From: Chitinophaga pinensis
Lineage (GTDB): Bacteria > Bacteroidota > Bacteroidia > B-17B0 > Aurantibacillaceae
Length of the DNA stretch: 49,588 nucleotides
Direction of reading: 5' to 3'
NCBI GenBank assembly: GCA_945860225.1
Contig: CAMAPT010000022.1
Span: 1 to 49,588, forward strand
Shown: positions 7,864-17,591 of the stretch, in pieces
Position numbering within the stretch: position 1 is the first letter of the stretch
How the letters are laid out: the number at the start of each line of letters is the position of its first letter
Notes under the pieces: model-generated
Told to the model about the DNA's origin: nothing
What the model saw: the letters and a program-made list of their open reading frames with translations, nothing else
Databases searched by the model: none
Position numbers and translations under genes: made by a program

Positions 7864-8406
7864 TTAAACAATTTTTTTTGGAACAATTTTTTTAATCTCT
7901 TTAGCAGGAATTCCACCAACAATAGTCATTGGCTCGACATCTTTCATTACAACAGCTCCTGTTGCTACTATTGCATTTTCACCTATAGTCACTCCTGGTA
8001 ATATTACTACATTTACAGCAATCCAAGCTCCACGCTTAATGGTTACAGGTGCTACTTTATGAGAATCGGCCCCTAATATTTCCCGTAACGGTGTTGTAGG
8101 ATTAGAATGAGTAAGAATATAAACACCACCAGCTATCGATACGTAATCTTCAATGGTTATTAAATCAGGTCTTGCCCTATCCAAAACATTGCCACCTCCT
8201 AAAAACACATCTTTCCCTATTTTTACGCCACGCATACGCTCTACGCTACATCTGAATCTAGAACCTAAAGGTAATCTCGTCATAGCGACCACCTGAAGCC
8301 ACTTACTTATAAATGATTTTAATAACCCTCTAGATTCACCGACTTCAAGATTGGCTGAACCCATATGCTTTTGTGCAACAAATTCAAAAAAGTTTTTTTT
8401 TTTCAT
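7864..8406 (-). CDS. hexapeptide-repeat (LbH) acyltransferase
   Basis: The protein (180 aa) belongs to the WbbJ/maltose-acetyltransferase type that acetylates sugars with acetyl-CoA. Left-handed beta-helix repeats are clear (VAPVTIKRGAWIAVN, VTIGENAIVATGAVV), and the likely catalytic His is in YILTHSN. The C-terminus GGIPAKEIKKI is the usual end of the family. It starts one base after the amidotransferase gene. It is one of three hexapeptide acyltransferases in the locus, which suggests a heavily O- or N-acylated repeat. Confidence 0.85.
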   Translation of the reverse strand: MKKKNFFEFVAQKHMGSANLEVGESRGLLKSFISKWLQVVAMTRLPLGSRFRCSVERMRGVKIGKDVFLGGGNVLDRARPDLITIEDYVSIAGGVYILTHSNPTTPLREILGADSHKVAPVTIKRGAWIAVNVVILPGVTIGENAIVATGAVVMKDVEPMTIVGGIPAKEIKKIVPKKIV

Positions 8407-8407
8407 T

Positions 8408-9568
8408 TTATTTAATCATTTCATTACTGTCAATAGACATAGGTTTAAAACCATATAAAGATTTAATTAACCACTTAAAATGTTTGATATTTTTATAAAT
8501 TAAATTGTAATTTGAAGGATAATCTCTATAAAATTTATTACTTGATTTCAAAACATCAACAAATTCCTTTTCTGAAAAATTAAGTTTTTTACAGACATAT
8601 TCATTTGTCATTTTAATATTTTCTTTTGTATCAAAAGGTTTTGTCAACTCCTCTATTCCTTCTGATCTAGAAATTGAACCACTTAAAATTTGCGCAGATA
8701 AATTAATCTTGCGTTTATCTATATTGAATTTTTCAGGTAACCAATAAGACATAGCAAATTTTGTAAAAATATTTTCATGATGATGTCCGCCGTAATATTG
8801 CCAACCATATCTATTTATTAATATTTTTTTAGCATCATTTTTATTGTAATCGATATAATAATACGGTCTAATATCCCTTATTTTATTTACGAGCCCTGAA
8901 ATAATTATTTTTATTAGACTAAGTGTTGGATAAGTTCTAAGCTTGATTCCAGAACCAAATTTTCCATGAACATACTTTAATTGTTTCACATCTGAATAAG
9001 TCCAATCTGTAGGCTGCTTACCTTCCGACCTAAAATCATTCCCTCGTAATATGTATTTTATATTTTCTTTTCGAGCAATTTTGTACATTAATGCTTTGAT
9101 TGCAAGATCTGTTGGCGCATCTATCCAAGGCAAAGAAGCTTTCATATAAGATTTAAAAAGATCTTTAATCTCTTCATAATTAATTACATGAGTTACTAAA
9201 TCAACGCCAAGTTCTTTAGTCACTTTCTCTATATTACTAACTGCTATCTCTGAATTAAAACCATTATCAAGATGCACCGCCAAAGGCCTCAAACCATATT
9301 CTTTCGCTATATGTAACAGAAAAGAGCTATCAACACCACCACTAACACCAATTAAACAATCATATTGTTTTCTTTTACCACGCTGTCTAATTTTTTTCAC
9401 CAATAACATCCAGTCATTTTTACCTTTTTCTCCCCTGGGATAATCAGACATCATCTTTTGCTGTAAATGACAAAAATTTGAAATTCCATCAATATCAAAA
9501 GAAATTCCTGGCATGGTATCATCCCACAACCCTAATTTACATATTCTTTTTTCTTTAGTATAATTCAT
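8408..9568 (-). CDS. N-acetyl sugar amidotransferase, WbpG/PseA-like
   Basis: The protein (386 aa) is a PP-loop ATPase of the family that turns an N-acetyl group into an acetamidino group. The PP-loop is SGGVDSS at 76-82. The N-terminus has Cys10 and Cys33 around MPGISFDIDGIS, a variant of the family opening in which the usual first CxxC is reduced to one Cys. Known systems (WbpG with HisH2/HisF2 in Pseudomonas; PseA in Campylobacter) take ammonia from a HisH/HisF pair, which is absent here. Two AsnB-type proteins with glutaminase domains are in the locus, one directly upstream with a 1-base overlap. The target could be a HexNAc or the nonulosonic acid. Confidence 0.85.
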   Translation of the reverse strand: MNYTKEKRICKLGLWDDTMPGISFDIDGISNFCHLQQKMMSDYPRGEKGKNDWMLLVKKIRQRGKRKQYDCLIGVSGGVDSSFLLHIAKEYGLRPLAVHLDNGFNSEIAVSNIEKVTKELGVDLVTHVINYEEIKDLFKSYMKASLPWIDAPTDLAIKALMYKIARKENIKYILRGNDFRSEGKQPTDWTYSDVKQLKYVHGKFGSGIKLRTYPTLSLIKIIISGLVNKIRDIRPYYYIDYNKNDAKKILINRYGWQYYGGHHHENIFTKFAMSYWLPEKFNIDKRKINLSAQILSGSISRSEGIEELTKPFDTKENIKMTNEYVCKKLNFSEKEFVDVLKSSNKFYRDYPSNYNLIYKNIKHFKWLIKSLYGFKPMSIDSNEMIK

Positions 9569-11385
9569 TAATTACATTTTTCTAAAAACTTTGCTAAATG
9601 AATCCACTTCCATATTTCCTTTGAAATATCTATTTCTCCATTTAAATGTTTTTGATATTTATAACTACATTCTTTAATATTTAATATTTGCGCATCAATT
9701 ATAATTTTGGAATTCAATGTATCATATACTAGTTCTTTCATTTTAAGTGTTTTTAGCCACTCATCAGCAGGATTATCAAAACCAACTTTATCCTGCCTTA
9801 ATCTGATCAAATCGTTTAAAACACCTTTCATTGACTCACGATAAATCCATTTAGTAAATCCTTTATTTATTTTAAAATGAGATGGTGATGCCAAAGTTCT
9901 TTCTACTAATCTATAGTCTAAAAAAGGTTCTCTTAACTCCAAAGAAAAATACATACTATTCAAATCATTCCATTTTAAATTATGTTCTAATTTATATTCA
10001 AAATGTTGAAAAAGTGATTCGTTTAACGACTTGGGATTAAATAACAATTTACTTATATCTGAACCTTTATTGTTTACTTTAAAAAAACTTTCAGTCAATG
10101 AACTGTTTTTAAGTGCTCCCAACTTATTTTTAAATAAATCAGGTAACAGGTAAAACATCATATATTTTAGAGCAAATAGAGAATGATGTTGCTTGTAATA
10201 AGATGAGAATTCATTACAAAATTTCAATAATTTAAATCCTGTTAATAATTCTCTAAAATAACTACTAAAAAAATAATGATATCCAGCTAATTGTTCATCT
10301 GCACCTTGCCCGTCTAGGGCTACAGTAACATATTTACTTGCATCTTTCATCACCTTAAACTGTGAATAAATACTCATCGTATGCACAGGCTCAAAATGAC
10401 AATCCATAAAATCATCTAAATCTTCAAAAAAAGTATCCTCAGTTGGAAAAATCAATTTTAGATTAACTAAATTGCTATATAAATTAATATACTTTGATTC
10501 ATCTCCTCTTTTATTAGCACCATATACTGCTGAAAAAGCAAATACATCTTTTTTTCCTAAGACATCTGATATGATCGTTGTAACACCAGATGAATCTAAT
10601 CCACCACTTAAACATACACCAACTGGGACATCACTTCTAAGACGCAGTGAAATAGCTGAAGTAAAGGTTTCTATATATTCTTCCGGACTCGACCAAGGAT
10701 TAACTGAATTCAATTTTAAGTCATACCATTTCTTAAATTCAATTGAACCTTTTTTTATACTAATATTATATCCATGTTGCACTCTTTTTATTTCCTTAAC
10801 AAAGGTGTCACAAGATTGATCTGTTCGATTATAAACGAGGTATTCAAAAATAGTTTTATCATCTCTGTGTAATGTTTGTTTATTCAACTTATGAATCGCC
10901 TTAATTTCAGACGCGAAAACAAAAGTTTTGTCATTCACATAATAATAAAGTGGTTTTACTCCATAACGATCACGAGACAGGAACATCTCTCCAGAGATAG
11001 TGTCATATATTGCGAAGGCCCACATTCCATTAAAACGATCGACGCAAGCTTCTCCCCAATTTATATACGCAGCCAATATTACTTCAGTATCTGTGCCCGT
11101 TCTAAAATCATATTTTGACCTAAGTTGCTCTTTTAATTCTAGGTAATTATAAATTTCTCCATTAAAGACTATTGCATATCTACTATCATTACTAAACATT
11201 GGTTGATGACCGCGTTCAGATAAATCAATAATACTTAAACGAACTTGACCTATTCCAATATTTTTATCAATATATACCCCTCTATCATCTGGACCACGAC
11301 GTTTCATCTCTTCAAGCATGTCAGACAGATTTTCTTTCTCGACTGCTTCATAATTAAAATTAAATATACCTGCTATACCACACAT
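9568..11385 (-). CDS. asnB: asparagine-synthetase-like amidotransferase (copy 1)
   Basis: The protein (605 aa) has an N-terminal class-II glutaminase domain with nucleophile Cys2 (MCGIAG) and a C-terminal ATP-dependent synthetase domain (SGGLDSS near 261-267; LDGQGADEQLAGY). AsnB makes asparagine from aspartate and glutamine, but homologues inside polysaccharide loci are thought to amidate sugar carboxylates or to supply ammonia. The stop of the glycosyltransferase gene before it directly abuts its start codon, and it overlaps the WbpG-like gene by one base. That tight link suggests a partnership. It differs clearly from copy 2 outside the motifs, so this is not a recent duplication. Confidence 0.88.
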   Translation of the reverse strand: MCGIAGIFNFNYEAVEKENLSDMLEEMKRRGPDDRGVYIDKNIGIGQVRLSIIDLSERGHQPMFSNDSRYAIVFNGEIYNYLELKEQLRSKYDFRTGTDTEVILAAYINWGEACVDRFNGMWAFAIYDTISGEMFLSRDRYGVKPLYYYVNDKTFVFASEIKAIHKLNKQTLHRDDKTIFEYLVYNRTDQSCDTFVKEIKRVQHGYNISIKKGSIEFKKWYDLKLNSVNPWSSPEEYIETFTSAISLRLRSDVPVGVCLSGGLDSSGVTTIISDVLGKKDVFAFSAVYGANKRGDESKYINLYSNLVNLKLIFPTEDTFFEDLDDFMDCHFEPVHTMSIYSQFKVMKDASKYVTVALDGQGADEQLAGYHYFFSSYFRELLTGFKLLKFCNEFSSYYKQHHSLFALKYMMFYLLPDLFKNKLGALKNSSLTESFFKVNNKGSDISKLLFNPKSLNESLFQHFEYKLEHNLKWNDLNSMYFSLELREPFLDYRLVERTLASPSHFKINKGFTKWIYRESMKGVLNDLIRLRQDKVGFDNPADEWLKTLKMKELVYDTLNSKIIIDAQILNIKECSYKYQKHLNGEIDISKEIWKWIHLAKFLEKCN

Positions 11386-12342
11386 TTAAATCAACAATAA
11401 TTTATAAATATTAATAATCTTAATAGCAACATTTTCTGATTTTAAATAATCTAATTTTCCACGTGCGTCAATCGAACCTTTAGTTAATGCCTTTTCGATA
11501 CTAAAAATAATTTCATTCACATCATAATTTGTCACATAACAACCATCTATATTTATCAAATGATCTTTGACATCTCCCACATTCGTTGCAACAATTGGTC
11601 TATTACTTACCAATGCTTCTTTTATTACATTTGGTGACCCTTCATGAATTGAAGTTAAAAAAATAACATCAGCAGAGTTATAATATAAATTCAATGTTTG
11701 TTGATTCACACCATAAACTACTAATAATTCAATATCTTTTCTTCCCATTTTTTCAATAACTTCCTTACATAAGGAAAAATTTTTTTCGGGTCTTTCAGGA
11801 TTAGCAGCAAATAGTACAATTTTTTTTTCTATTCCAAGGCCTAATTGATTTCTTGCGTTGATTTTATCCATAGGAAAAAAAACTTCATAATTAACCCCAT
11901 TAGGTATAACTGAAACATTTTTCAAATTAGAGAGAACATTTTGTAAATTTTTTGACTTTACAATATTAAAATCATAAAAATACTTAGCAAAAATTTTATT
12001 TATCTTCACTGTTTGCTTACTCTTAAATGTATAAAATCCATTTTTATACGAACCTAGTAAATCATCACCCATAAATGATGCCACTATCTTTTCTTTTCGT
12101 CTTGCTATTAGTGCAACTAAACTACACCAACCAAAATGAGAATGAATAATGTCTATTTTATTTTTTTTTAAATATTTTCTTAACTGCATAGCACTTGACC
12201 AATAACCTGAAATTCCTCGGCCATTGACAGCAAAAAACTCTAAGTCAACCCCCATTTTAATTAAACTCAACCCTTGTGCATTAATTAAATTATCAACTAA
12301 TCCTTTATTATTATTTCCACTAGCTAAAAAAAGGACTTTCAT
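11386..12342 (-). CDS. glycosyltransferase family 4
   Basis: The protein (318 aa) is a GT-B retaining glycosyltransferase, shorter than usual. It has the donor-binding motif HEGSPNVIKEALVSNRPIV (E-x7-E) followed by ATNVGDV. The acceptor half opens MKVLFLASGNNNKGLVDN and contains HSHFGW. It is sandwiched between the two AsnB-like genes with a 4-base overlap to the upstream one. Donor and linkage cannot be predicted. Confidence 0.88.
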   Translation of the reverse strand: MKVLFLASGNNNKGLVDNLINAQGLSLIKMGVDLEFFAVNGRGISGYWSSAMQLRKYLKKNKIDIIHSHFGWCSLVALIARRKEKIVASFMGDDLLGSYKNGFYTFKSKQTVKINKIFAKYFYDFNIVKSKNLQNVLSNLKNVSVIPNGVNYEVFFPMDKINARNQLGLGIEKKIVLFAANPERPEKNFSLCKEVIEKMGRKDIELLVVYGVNQQTLNLYYNSADVIFLTSIHEGSPNVIKEALVSNRPIVATNVGDVKDHLINIDGCYVTNYDVNEIIFSIEKALTKGSIDARGKLDYLKSENVAIKIINIYKLLLI

Positions 12343-14195
12343 AAAAATTTATTTAACATAATCATTGTCCAAATAAAATCACCATTATCCTTAATTTTAT
12401 TATTGTTGTCTTTTATAATTTTTACAACAAGTTCTTCGTTTAATAGATCTTTTACTTTTTCTAAATTTTCACCAAACTTCATCTCAAAATTTTGTTCATT
12501 AAACCAATCTCTTATTGGTATCCCAAATCCTTTTTTAGGAGCATTTAGAATTTGTTTAGGTAATTTTTTTCCTATTGTATGCCTCAATACACTTTTTCTT
12601 TCCCAATTTTGCAATTTTACATCTTTATCAACATTTACCATAAATTCAATTAGTCTATGATCCAAAAAAGGGAGCCTTCCCTCTATCGAATAAGCCATAG
12701 TCATCCTATCAACCTTTACCAAATAATCATTCGGCAAATCTTGTTTAAAATTAAAATACATCAACTTATAAAAATCATTTTTATAAGTTGATTTTGCCAT
12801 TAGTTCTGACAAATAATCTTCTGTTTGTATTCGATTTGGAATTTTACTGCAAAGTTTCTTAATTGTTTCAAGTTCAATATAAGCCATTTTATTTGCAATT
12901 CTCTCTTCAATAGGCATTCCTGCTGTTTTTATTACACTAGATACTTTATTAAGCCTATATCTTAATCTACCTCTAAGCAATTGAGCTACAACACCATTAA
13001 TTTTAGGCATTGTCTTAACTACAAGACTGGGAAACTGATTTATTATGTTTGACAATTTAATTCCCTGATAAGATGTATATCCTGATAATACCTCATCTCC
13101 TCCATCACCAGTTAAAACCATTTTCACTTGCTGGGATGCAAAATGAGACACTAACCCTGTTGGTATAGCTGACGAATCACCAAAAGGTTCATCAAAATGA
13201 CACGCAAGTTTATCTACTATTTTGTCGAAATTTTGTGGTAAAATAGTTTTTACGTAGTGATCGGTATTAAATGTTCTAGCCACTAATTCTGCTAATTTTG
13301 TTTCATCAAAATCATAATCTTCGACACCAATAGTAAATGTTTTTATTTGTTCATTTAATTGATTCTGAGATAATGAAACAATTGAAGATGAGTCCAAACC
13401 ACCGCTCAAAAAAGCACCAAAAGTAACATCACTTCGCATTCTAATGGAAACTGAATCTTGAAGCAAGTACGCAAATTTTTCATATATGTACTTTTTATCC
13501 GAAAGCATATTAGCTTCATCAATTTCAGGTAAATCCCAATATTTGGAAACCTTAACCTCTCCATTTTTAATAATAAGATAATGCCCAGGCATCAACTTAA
13601 AAACATCATGATAAAATGTAAATGGTGCAGGAATATTCGTTAATACTAAATATAATTCGATTAAATCATATCTGATTTTTTTAGGGACTCCAAAAACAAA
13701 AAGCGGCTTAATTTCTGAACCGAAAACAAAACTATTATTATATACCGAATAAAATAGTGGTTTCTCCCCAACTCTATCCCTTGAAATAAACATTTCTTGT
13801 TCAATGTCATCCCAAATTGCAAATGCCCACATGCCGTTAAATTTATGCAAACAATCTCGCCCCCACCTTTCGTATGCTGCTAAAACAACTTCAGTATCTG
13901 AGCTTGTCTTAAATTTTTTACCTAATAACTCAAGCTCTCTCCTTAATTCTATATAATTATAAATTTCACCATTAAATACTAATGTATAGCGTCCATCACC
14001 ATCATGCATTGGTTGATTACCTGTATTTAAATCAATTATACTTAATCGACGATGTCCTAATGCAAGATTTTTTTTTATATAAAAACCTTCACCGTCTGGA
14101 CCTCGGTGAGCAATTGAGTCAGTCATTTTTTTGATTAAATCAAAATTTGCAAATTTTGAATTTTCAAAATTTAAATATCCAGCAATTCCACACAT
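12339..14195 (-). CDS. asnB: asparagine-synthetase-like amidotransferase (copy 2)
   Basis: The protein (618 aa) has the same two domains as copy 1. Cys2 of MCGIAG is the glutaminase nucleophile, RHRRLSIIDL-type and FNGEIYN motifs bind glutamine, SGGLDSS lies near 263-269, and TGDGGDEVLSGY is the synthetase motif. It matches the classical AsnB pattern more closely than copy 1. It overlaps the upstream glycosyltransferase gene by one base and the downstream one by four. It could make asparagine, amidate a sugar acid, or feed ammonia to the WbpG homologue. No uronic-acid-forming dehydrogenase is in the window. Confidence 0.88.
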   Translation of the reverse strand: MCGIAGYLNFENSKFANFDLIKKMTDSIAHRGPDGEGFYIKKNLALGHRRLSIIDLNTGNQPMHDGDGRYTLVFNGEIYNYIELRRELELLGKKFKTSSDTEVVLAAYERWGRDCLHKFNGMWAFAIWDDIEQEMFISRDRVGEKPLFYSVYNNSFVFGSEIKPLFVFGVPKKIRYDLIELYLVLTNIPAPFTFYHDVFKLMPGHYLIIKNGEVKVSKYWDLPEIDEANMLSDKKYIYEKFAYLLQDSVSIRMRSDVTFGAFLSGGLDSSSIVSLSQNQLNEQIKTFTIGVEDYDFDETKLAELVARTFNTDHYVKTILPQNFDKIVDKLACHFDEPFGDSSAIPTGLVSHFASQQVKMVLTGDGGDEVLSGYTSYQGIKLSNIINQFPSLVVKTMPKINGVVAQLLRGRLRYRLNKVSSVIKTAGMPIEERIANKMAYIELETIKKLCSKIPNRIQTEDYLSELMAKSTYKNDFYKLMYFNFKQDLPNDYLVKVDRMTMAYSIEGRLPFLDHRLIEFMVNVDKDVKLQNWERKSVLRHTIGKKLPKQILNAPKKGFGIPIRDWFNEQNFEMKFGENLEKVKDLLNEELVVKIIKDNNNKIKDNGDFIWTMIMLNKFL

Positions 14196-15271
14196 TATTT
14201 TTTAATTATTTTTTCATAAACACTTAAAAACTCATCAGTCATTCGCTTCATGCCAAATTTTTGATTTACAATTTCAAAGCCTCTTTCTCCCATTTGCTGT
14301 CTTCTTTTGTCATCATTTATTAATAATAATAAATAATTTTCTAATTCTTGCACCGCTGATTCGTTAATTAAAAATCCTGAAATATCATCCTCGATTAATT
14401 CAGATGTAGCTCCTAAATTAGTTGCAATAACAGGTTTAGAAAGTGCCATAAATTCTAAAATAGCATTGGATATCCCTTCGCCAAAAGAGGTAAGTACACC
14501 TATATCGCAAATATTTATTAATGATTCAACATCTTTAATCGCGCCAGTAAACTTTATTTTATCCTCAAATTTTTTTGGTATTTGATTTTTGTACATCTGA
14601 TTGTCACCAGATCCAATACATAAAAAAGAAATATCTTGATTGTATTCCAAAATTTTCAATGCGGCATCAATATATGTTTGATAATCTTTGCTTAACGAAA
14701 ACGTGGCAACCATTCCAATCACAAACTTTGAATGAATATTCAATCTATTTTTCAAAGTTTCTCTATCAGTAATATTTTTAATTCGATTAAAATCAAAACC
14801 ATTATAAATTACTAAACCTTCAGTTTTTTTGACATTATAGCTCTTTAAACCAGCCTCTGAATTGGCTATTATTTTATCTGAAAAGAAAAAATTAACCTTA
14901 TAATTAAAGTTTATTTTACTAAAACAAGGTGCATCTGTAATTTGATTATTAATTAAAGGTATCTTTAAAAATAGCTTTGCAGGTATTGCATATGTTGCGG
15001 CCAAATTACCCCACACATGTATTATATCTGGTTTTAGTTGTTTTGCGATTTTGTAAAACTTATAAAAAATACTCAAATCTTTTTTATGTGTCTTTTCAAT
15101 AATAATTGGTTGAATATTTATATTACGCAATTTGTCGTAATGTATTTCCAATTTTGTTAATACAATTGTACATTCATAGCCATGATTCTTAACTAAATCA
15201 TATATCAATTCAGTCAACCGTCTCTCTTTGCCACCAGGGCCTAAATTTTCTATAAAAAATAATATTTTCAA
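14195..15271 (-). CDS. glycosyltransferase family 4
   Basis: The protein (358 aa) is a GT4 enzyme with a clear start (ENLGPGGKERRLTELIYDL, the glycine-rich acceptor loop) and the E-x7-E motif SFGEGISNAILEFMALSKPV followed by ATNLGAT. It works on the cytoplasmic face of the membrane, adding one sugar to the lipid-linked repeat. It overlaps the acyltransferase gene before it by 4 bases. The donor sugar is unknown. Confidence 0.9.
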   Translation of the reverse strand: MKILFFIENLGPGGKERRLTELIYDLVKNHGYECTIVLTKLEIHYDKLRNINIQPIIIEKTHKKDLSIFYKFYKIAKQLKPDIIHVWGNLAATYAIPAKLFLKIPLINNQITDAPCFSKINFNYKVNFFFSDKIIANSEAGLKSYNVKKTEGLVIYNGFDFNRIKNITDRETLKNRLNIHSKFVIGMVATFSLSKDYQTYIDAALKILEYNQDISFLCIGSGDNQMYKNQIPKKFEDKIKFTGAIKDVESLINICDIGVLTSFGEGISNAILEFMALSKPVIATNLGATSELIEDDISGFLINESAVQELENYLLLLINDDKRRQQMGERGFEIVNQKFGMKRMTDEFLSVYEKIIKK

Positions 15272-15795
15272 TTTTTATTTTCTAATTTAAATAAAATTTC
15301 TTTGTTTCTTTCTGATTTAGTAGTTGAAACAATTTGAACACCCCTATTTACAGAAGATATTTTATAATCTTCTAAAGATTTTATAATTTTAGCCGGAACC
15401 CCAGCTACAACACTATTAGAAGGAACATCTTTTGTTACAACACTTCGTGCCCCAATAACCACATTATCGCCAATAGACACGCCATACATTATCATGGCAT
15501 CTTCCCCAATAAATACATTATTTCCAATTTTTATTTTACCAAACACATTTAAACCTGGATATTCTTTTCTGAAAAGTGCCACACCTCCATCATGTGTTTG
15601 AAATTTTACGCCTGGCGTTATTGTTACATTATCTCCAATAGTAATTAAAAATGGTTCACTTCCAAATGAAATTTTTTTTCCAGTAAATCTTGAGTTTTTA
15701 CCAATACTTACCCCTAAATATCTAGTAAATACCTTATGAACTGTATAGGCATTTGACTTAAAAACTAATATTTTAAACAATATTTTTTTTAGCAT
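15268..15795 (-). CDS. hexapeptide-repeat (LbH) acyltransferase
   Basis: The protein (175 aa) has left-handed beta-helix repeats (ITIGDNVTITPGVKF, KIGNNVFIGEDAMIM, VSIGDNVVIGARSVV) and the family end VAGVPAKIIKSLEDY. The likely catalytic His is in FQTHDGG. It is related to serine/sugar O-acetyltransferases. It starts 6 bases after the preceding glycosyltransferase gene and overlaps the next by 4, so it probably acts on the sugar made or added by its neighbours. Confidence 0.85.
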   Translation of the reverse strand: MLKKILFKILVFKSNAYTVHKVFTRYLGVSIGKNSRFTGKKISFGSEPFLITIGDNVTITPGVKFQTHDGGVALFRKEYPGLNVFGKIKIGNNVFIGEDAMIMYGVSIGDNVVIGARSVVTKDVPSNSVVAGVPAKIIKSLEDYKISSVNRGVQIVSTTKSERNKEILFKLENKN

Positions 15796-15801
15796 AGTCT
15801 G

Positions 15802-16992
15802 TTAATCAGATTGAATTAAATTGTTTAAAAAATTATCTATTGACTTTGACATAATCTTAATATCAAAATTGAGCTTACAAAGTTTTGCTCCATTTGAACC
15901 AATAATCTTTGCATCAGTTTGATTATTCAATATCCATTTCATATTATCTGCAAATCTATTAACATTACCCGATTCAGACAATAATGCATTATCCAAATGC
16001 TTCAAAAAAAATCCTACCTCGCCAATTGGATTACTAATAACAGAAGTACCTGAAGCCAAATATTCAGCTAGTTTATGGGGAAATCTTGCTTGATCTTGTA
16101 TAGTATCAAACATAGGCAATAATAATCCATTAGCTGATTTATATAAAGAAAATAAATCTCTATCAGTAATACTTTTCATAATAATCACCTTATTGTTTAG
16201 ATGTTTTTTTGTTATCAAATCATCTATTAAAAACATCTCGTTGCTAGAACCGTTTGTTACCAATATCAGATTACAATCTTCTATATCAATCAATGAAAAG
16301 GCTTCGATTACAAAACTAATTGAACTATAATAAGACGCTGACCCACAAAATAAAAAAAATGGTTTATCTAATTTATGTCCTATTGAAACTGAGTTTATGT
16401 ATGAATAATCTGTTATAATTGGTATTAAATGATGTTTTTTTTTATGTAAAGAATAACTGTCACGAATATACCTACTTATTGGGAAAACAGCGTCGTAAAA
16501 ATAAACACCTAAATTATTAAACAATAAATCATTAATCTTTGTAGGGATATTTGTATTCTCTCTTCTTTTATATATTTCAACTAAATTAATAATTAATTTA
16601 AAATCTAAAACTTTTGAAACAATTCTGTATTTTAGAGATGCTAAAAACGAATTACGATTAGAAACAATGGCTGCATGAATTCCTCTTCTTCTTTTAAAAC
16701 GAAGCAATAAAGCAAACTCCATAAATGGAGCTATTACTTTTTGTAAATTTCTAATAATAAAATTTTGATTTCTAAATGGTCCAAATAAATACACGTACAA
16801 AACTCCTTTATATCTCCCAACTTTTTTAATATTTAATTCCTTATTATGTGTTCCTCGTGAACAAATAACAACCACATTCCATCCCTCTGAAATTAAAGCT
16901 TTTGAAATTAATTTTTGTCTTTGAATAGCCGCCATCCCTAACGGAAAACCTGAAAGCCCTAAAAAAAACATTTGTTTTGCTCTTGCTTTCAT
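15802..16992 (-). CDS. glycosyltransferase family 4-like protein
   Basis: The protein (396 aa) has a GT-B shape. The N-terminus carries the acceptor loop (GLSGFPLGMAAIQRQKLISK) and the C-terminal half has PMFDTIQDQARFPHKLAEYLASG followed by VISNPIGEVG, equivalent to the donor-binding region of GT4. The usual first Glu of the E-x7-E motif is replaced in this stretch, but the second (AEYLASG) is kept. It overlaps the acyltransferase gene upstream by 4 bases. Confidence 0.82.
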   Translation of the reverse strand: MKARAKQMFFLGLSGFPLGMAAIQRQKLISKALISEGWNVVVICSRGTHNKELNIKKVGRYKGVLYVYLFGPFRNQNFIIRNLQKVIAPFMEFALLLRFKRRRGIHAAIVSNRNSFLASLKYRIVSKVLDFKLIINLVEIYKRRENTNIPTKINDLLFNNLGVYFYDAVFPISRYIRDSYSLHKKKHHLIPIITDYSYINSVSIGHKLDKPFFLFCGSASYYSSISFVIEAFSLIDIEDCNLILVTNGSSNEMFLIDDLITKKHLNNKVIIMKSITDRDLFSLYKSANGLLLPMFDTIQDQARFPHKLAEYLASGTSVISNPIGEVGFFLKHLDNALLSESGNVNRFADNMKWILNNQTDAKIIGSNGAKLCKLNFDIKIMSKSIDNFLNNLIQSD

Positions 16993-17591
16993 ATGTTTAA
17001 TGGTTTAATTACTTTACATGGATTTCCCGCTGCAATAACATTGGCAGGTATATCCGAAACCACAACGCTTCCGGCTCCAATAATTGTATTAGCACCTATA
17101 CAAACACCTTTCATAACAACAACACCATAACCAAGCCAAACATTATCTTCTATTACAACTGATTTTGCCCCCCCACCAAGCCTTTCATCATCTAAGTGCC
17201 AATCTGAATCTGTAATCATTGTATTAGCACCGCATCTTACATTATTTCCTATTTCTATTTCATGAAAACAACCTATAGTTGTTCCGCTAAAACCGCATGA
17301 ATTACCAATTTTCAAATTCGCACTTGATAAATGTGTTACTATAATACAAGGATGATTGATTCCAATTAAATTTGAAAATGAATCAGATCTAAATCTACAA
17401 TTATTTCCAATTTCGATATTAGATTCGCCAACTTTAATCAATTTAGGTTTACCAAAAAATATATTTTTTTGCCCAATTTTTACACCCATCAGACGATAAT
17501 AATTAACATAAACTATACTACATAAAAAACTAGATACATGAATACGAATATTTCTAGCTTTTTGATTAACCCTGTTTAAGTGATTGTTCAT
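16989..17591 (-). CDS. hexapeptide-repeat (LbH) acyltransferase
   Basis: The protein (200 aa) is a left-handed beta-helix acetyltransferase: repeats IEIGNNCRFRSDSF, EIGNNVRCGANTMI, VIEDNVWLGYGVVVM and VCIGANTIIGAGSVV, with catalytic-type His in DSDWHLDDE. It ends with AAGNPCKVIKPL. Its start lies 26 bases inside the end of the polymerase gene, the second-longest overlap in the locus except for an internal-start alternative in neuA. A later start would lose little of the fold, so the exact N-terminus is open. Confidence 0.85.
   Translation of the reverse strand: MNNHLNRVNQKARNIRIHVSSFLCSIVYVNYYRLMGVKIGQKNIFFGKPKLIKVGESNIEIGNNCRFRSDSFSNLIGINHPCIIVTHLSSANLKIGNSCGFSGTTIGCFHEIEIGNNVRCGANTMITDSDWHLDDERLGGGAKSVVIEDNVWLGYGVVVMKGVCIGANTIIGAGSVVVSDIPANVIAAGNPCKVIKPLNI

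Noticed and set aside
9568-14195. recent duplication of the two AsnB-like genes
   Set aside because: They share only family motifs, differ in length, and are separated by a glycosyltransferase gene.
7864-17591. three acyltransferases as serine acetyltransferases or chloramphenicol acetyltransferases
   Set aside because: The hexapeptide fold is shared, but location inside the glycan operon favours sugar acceptors.
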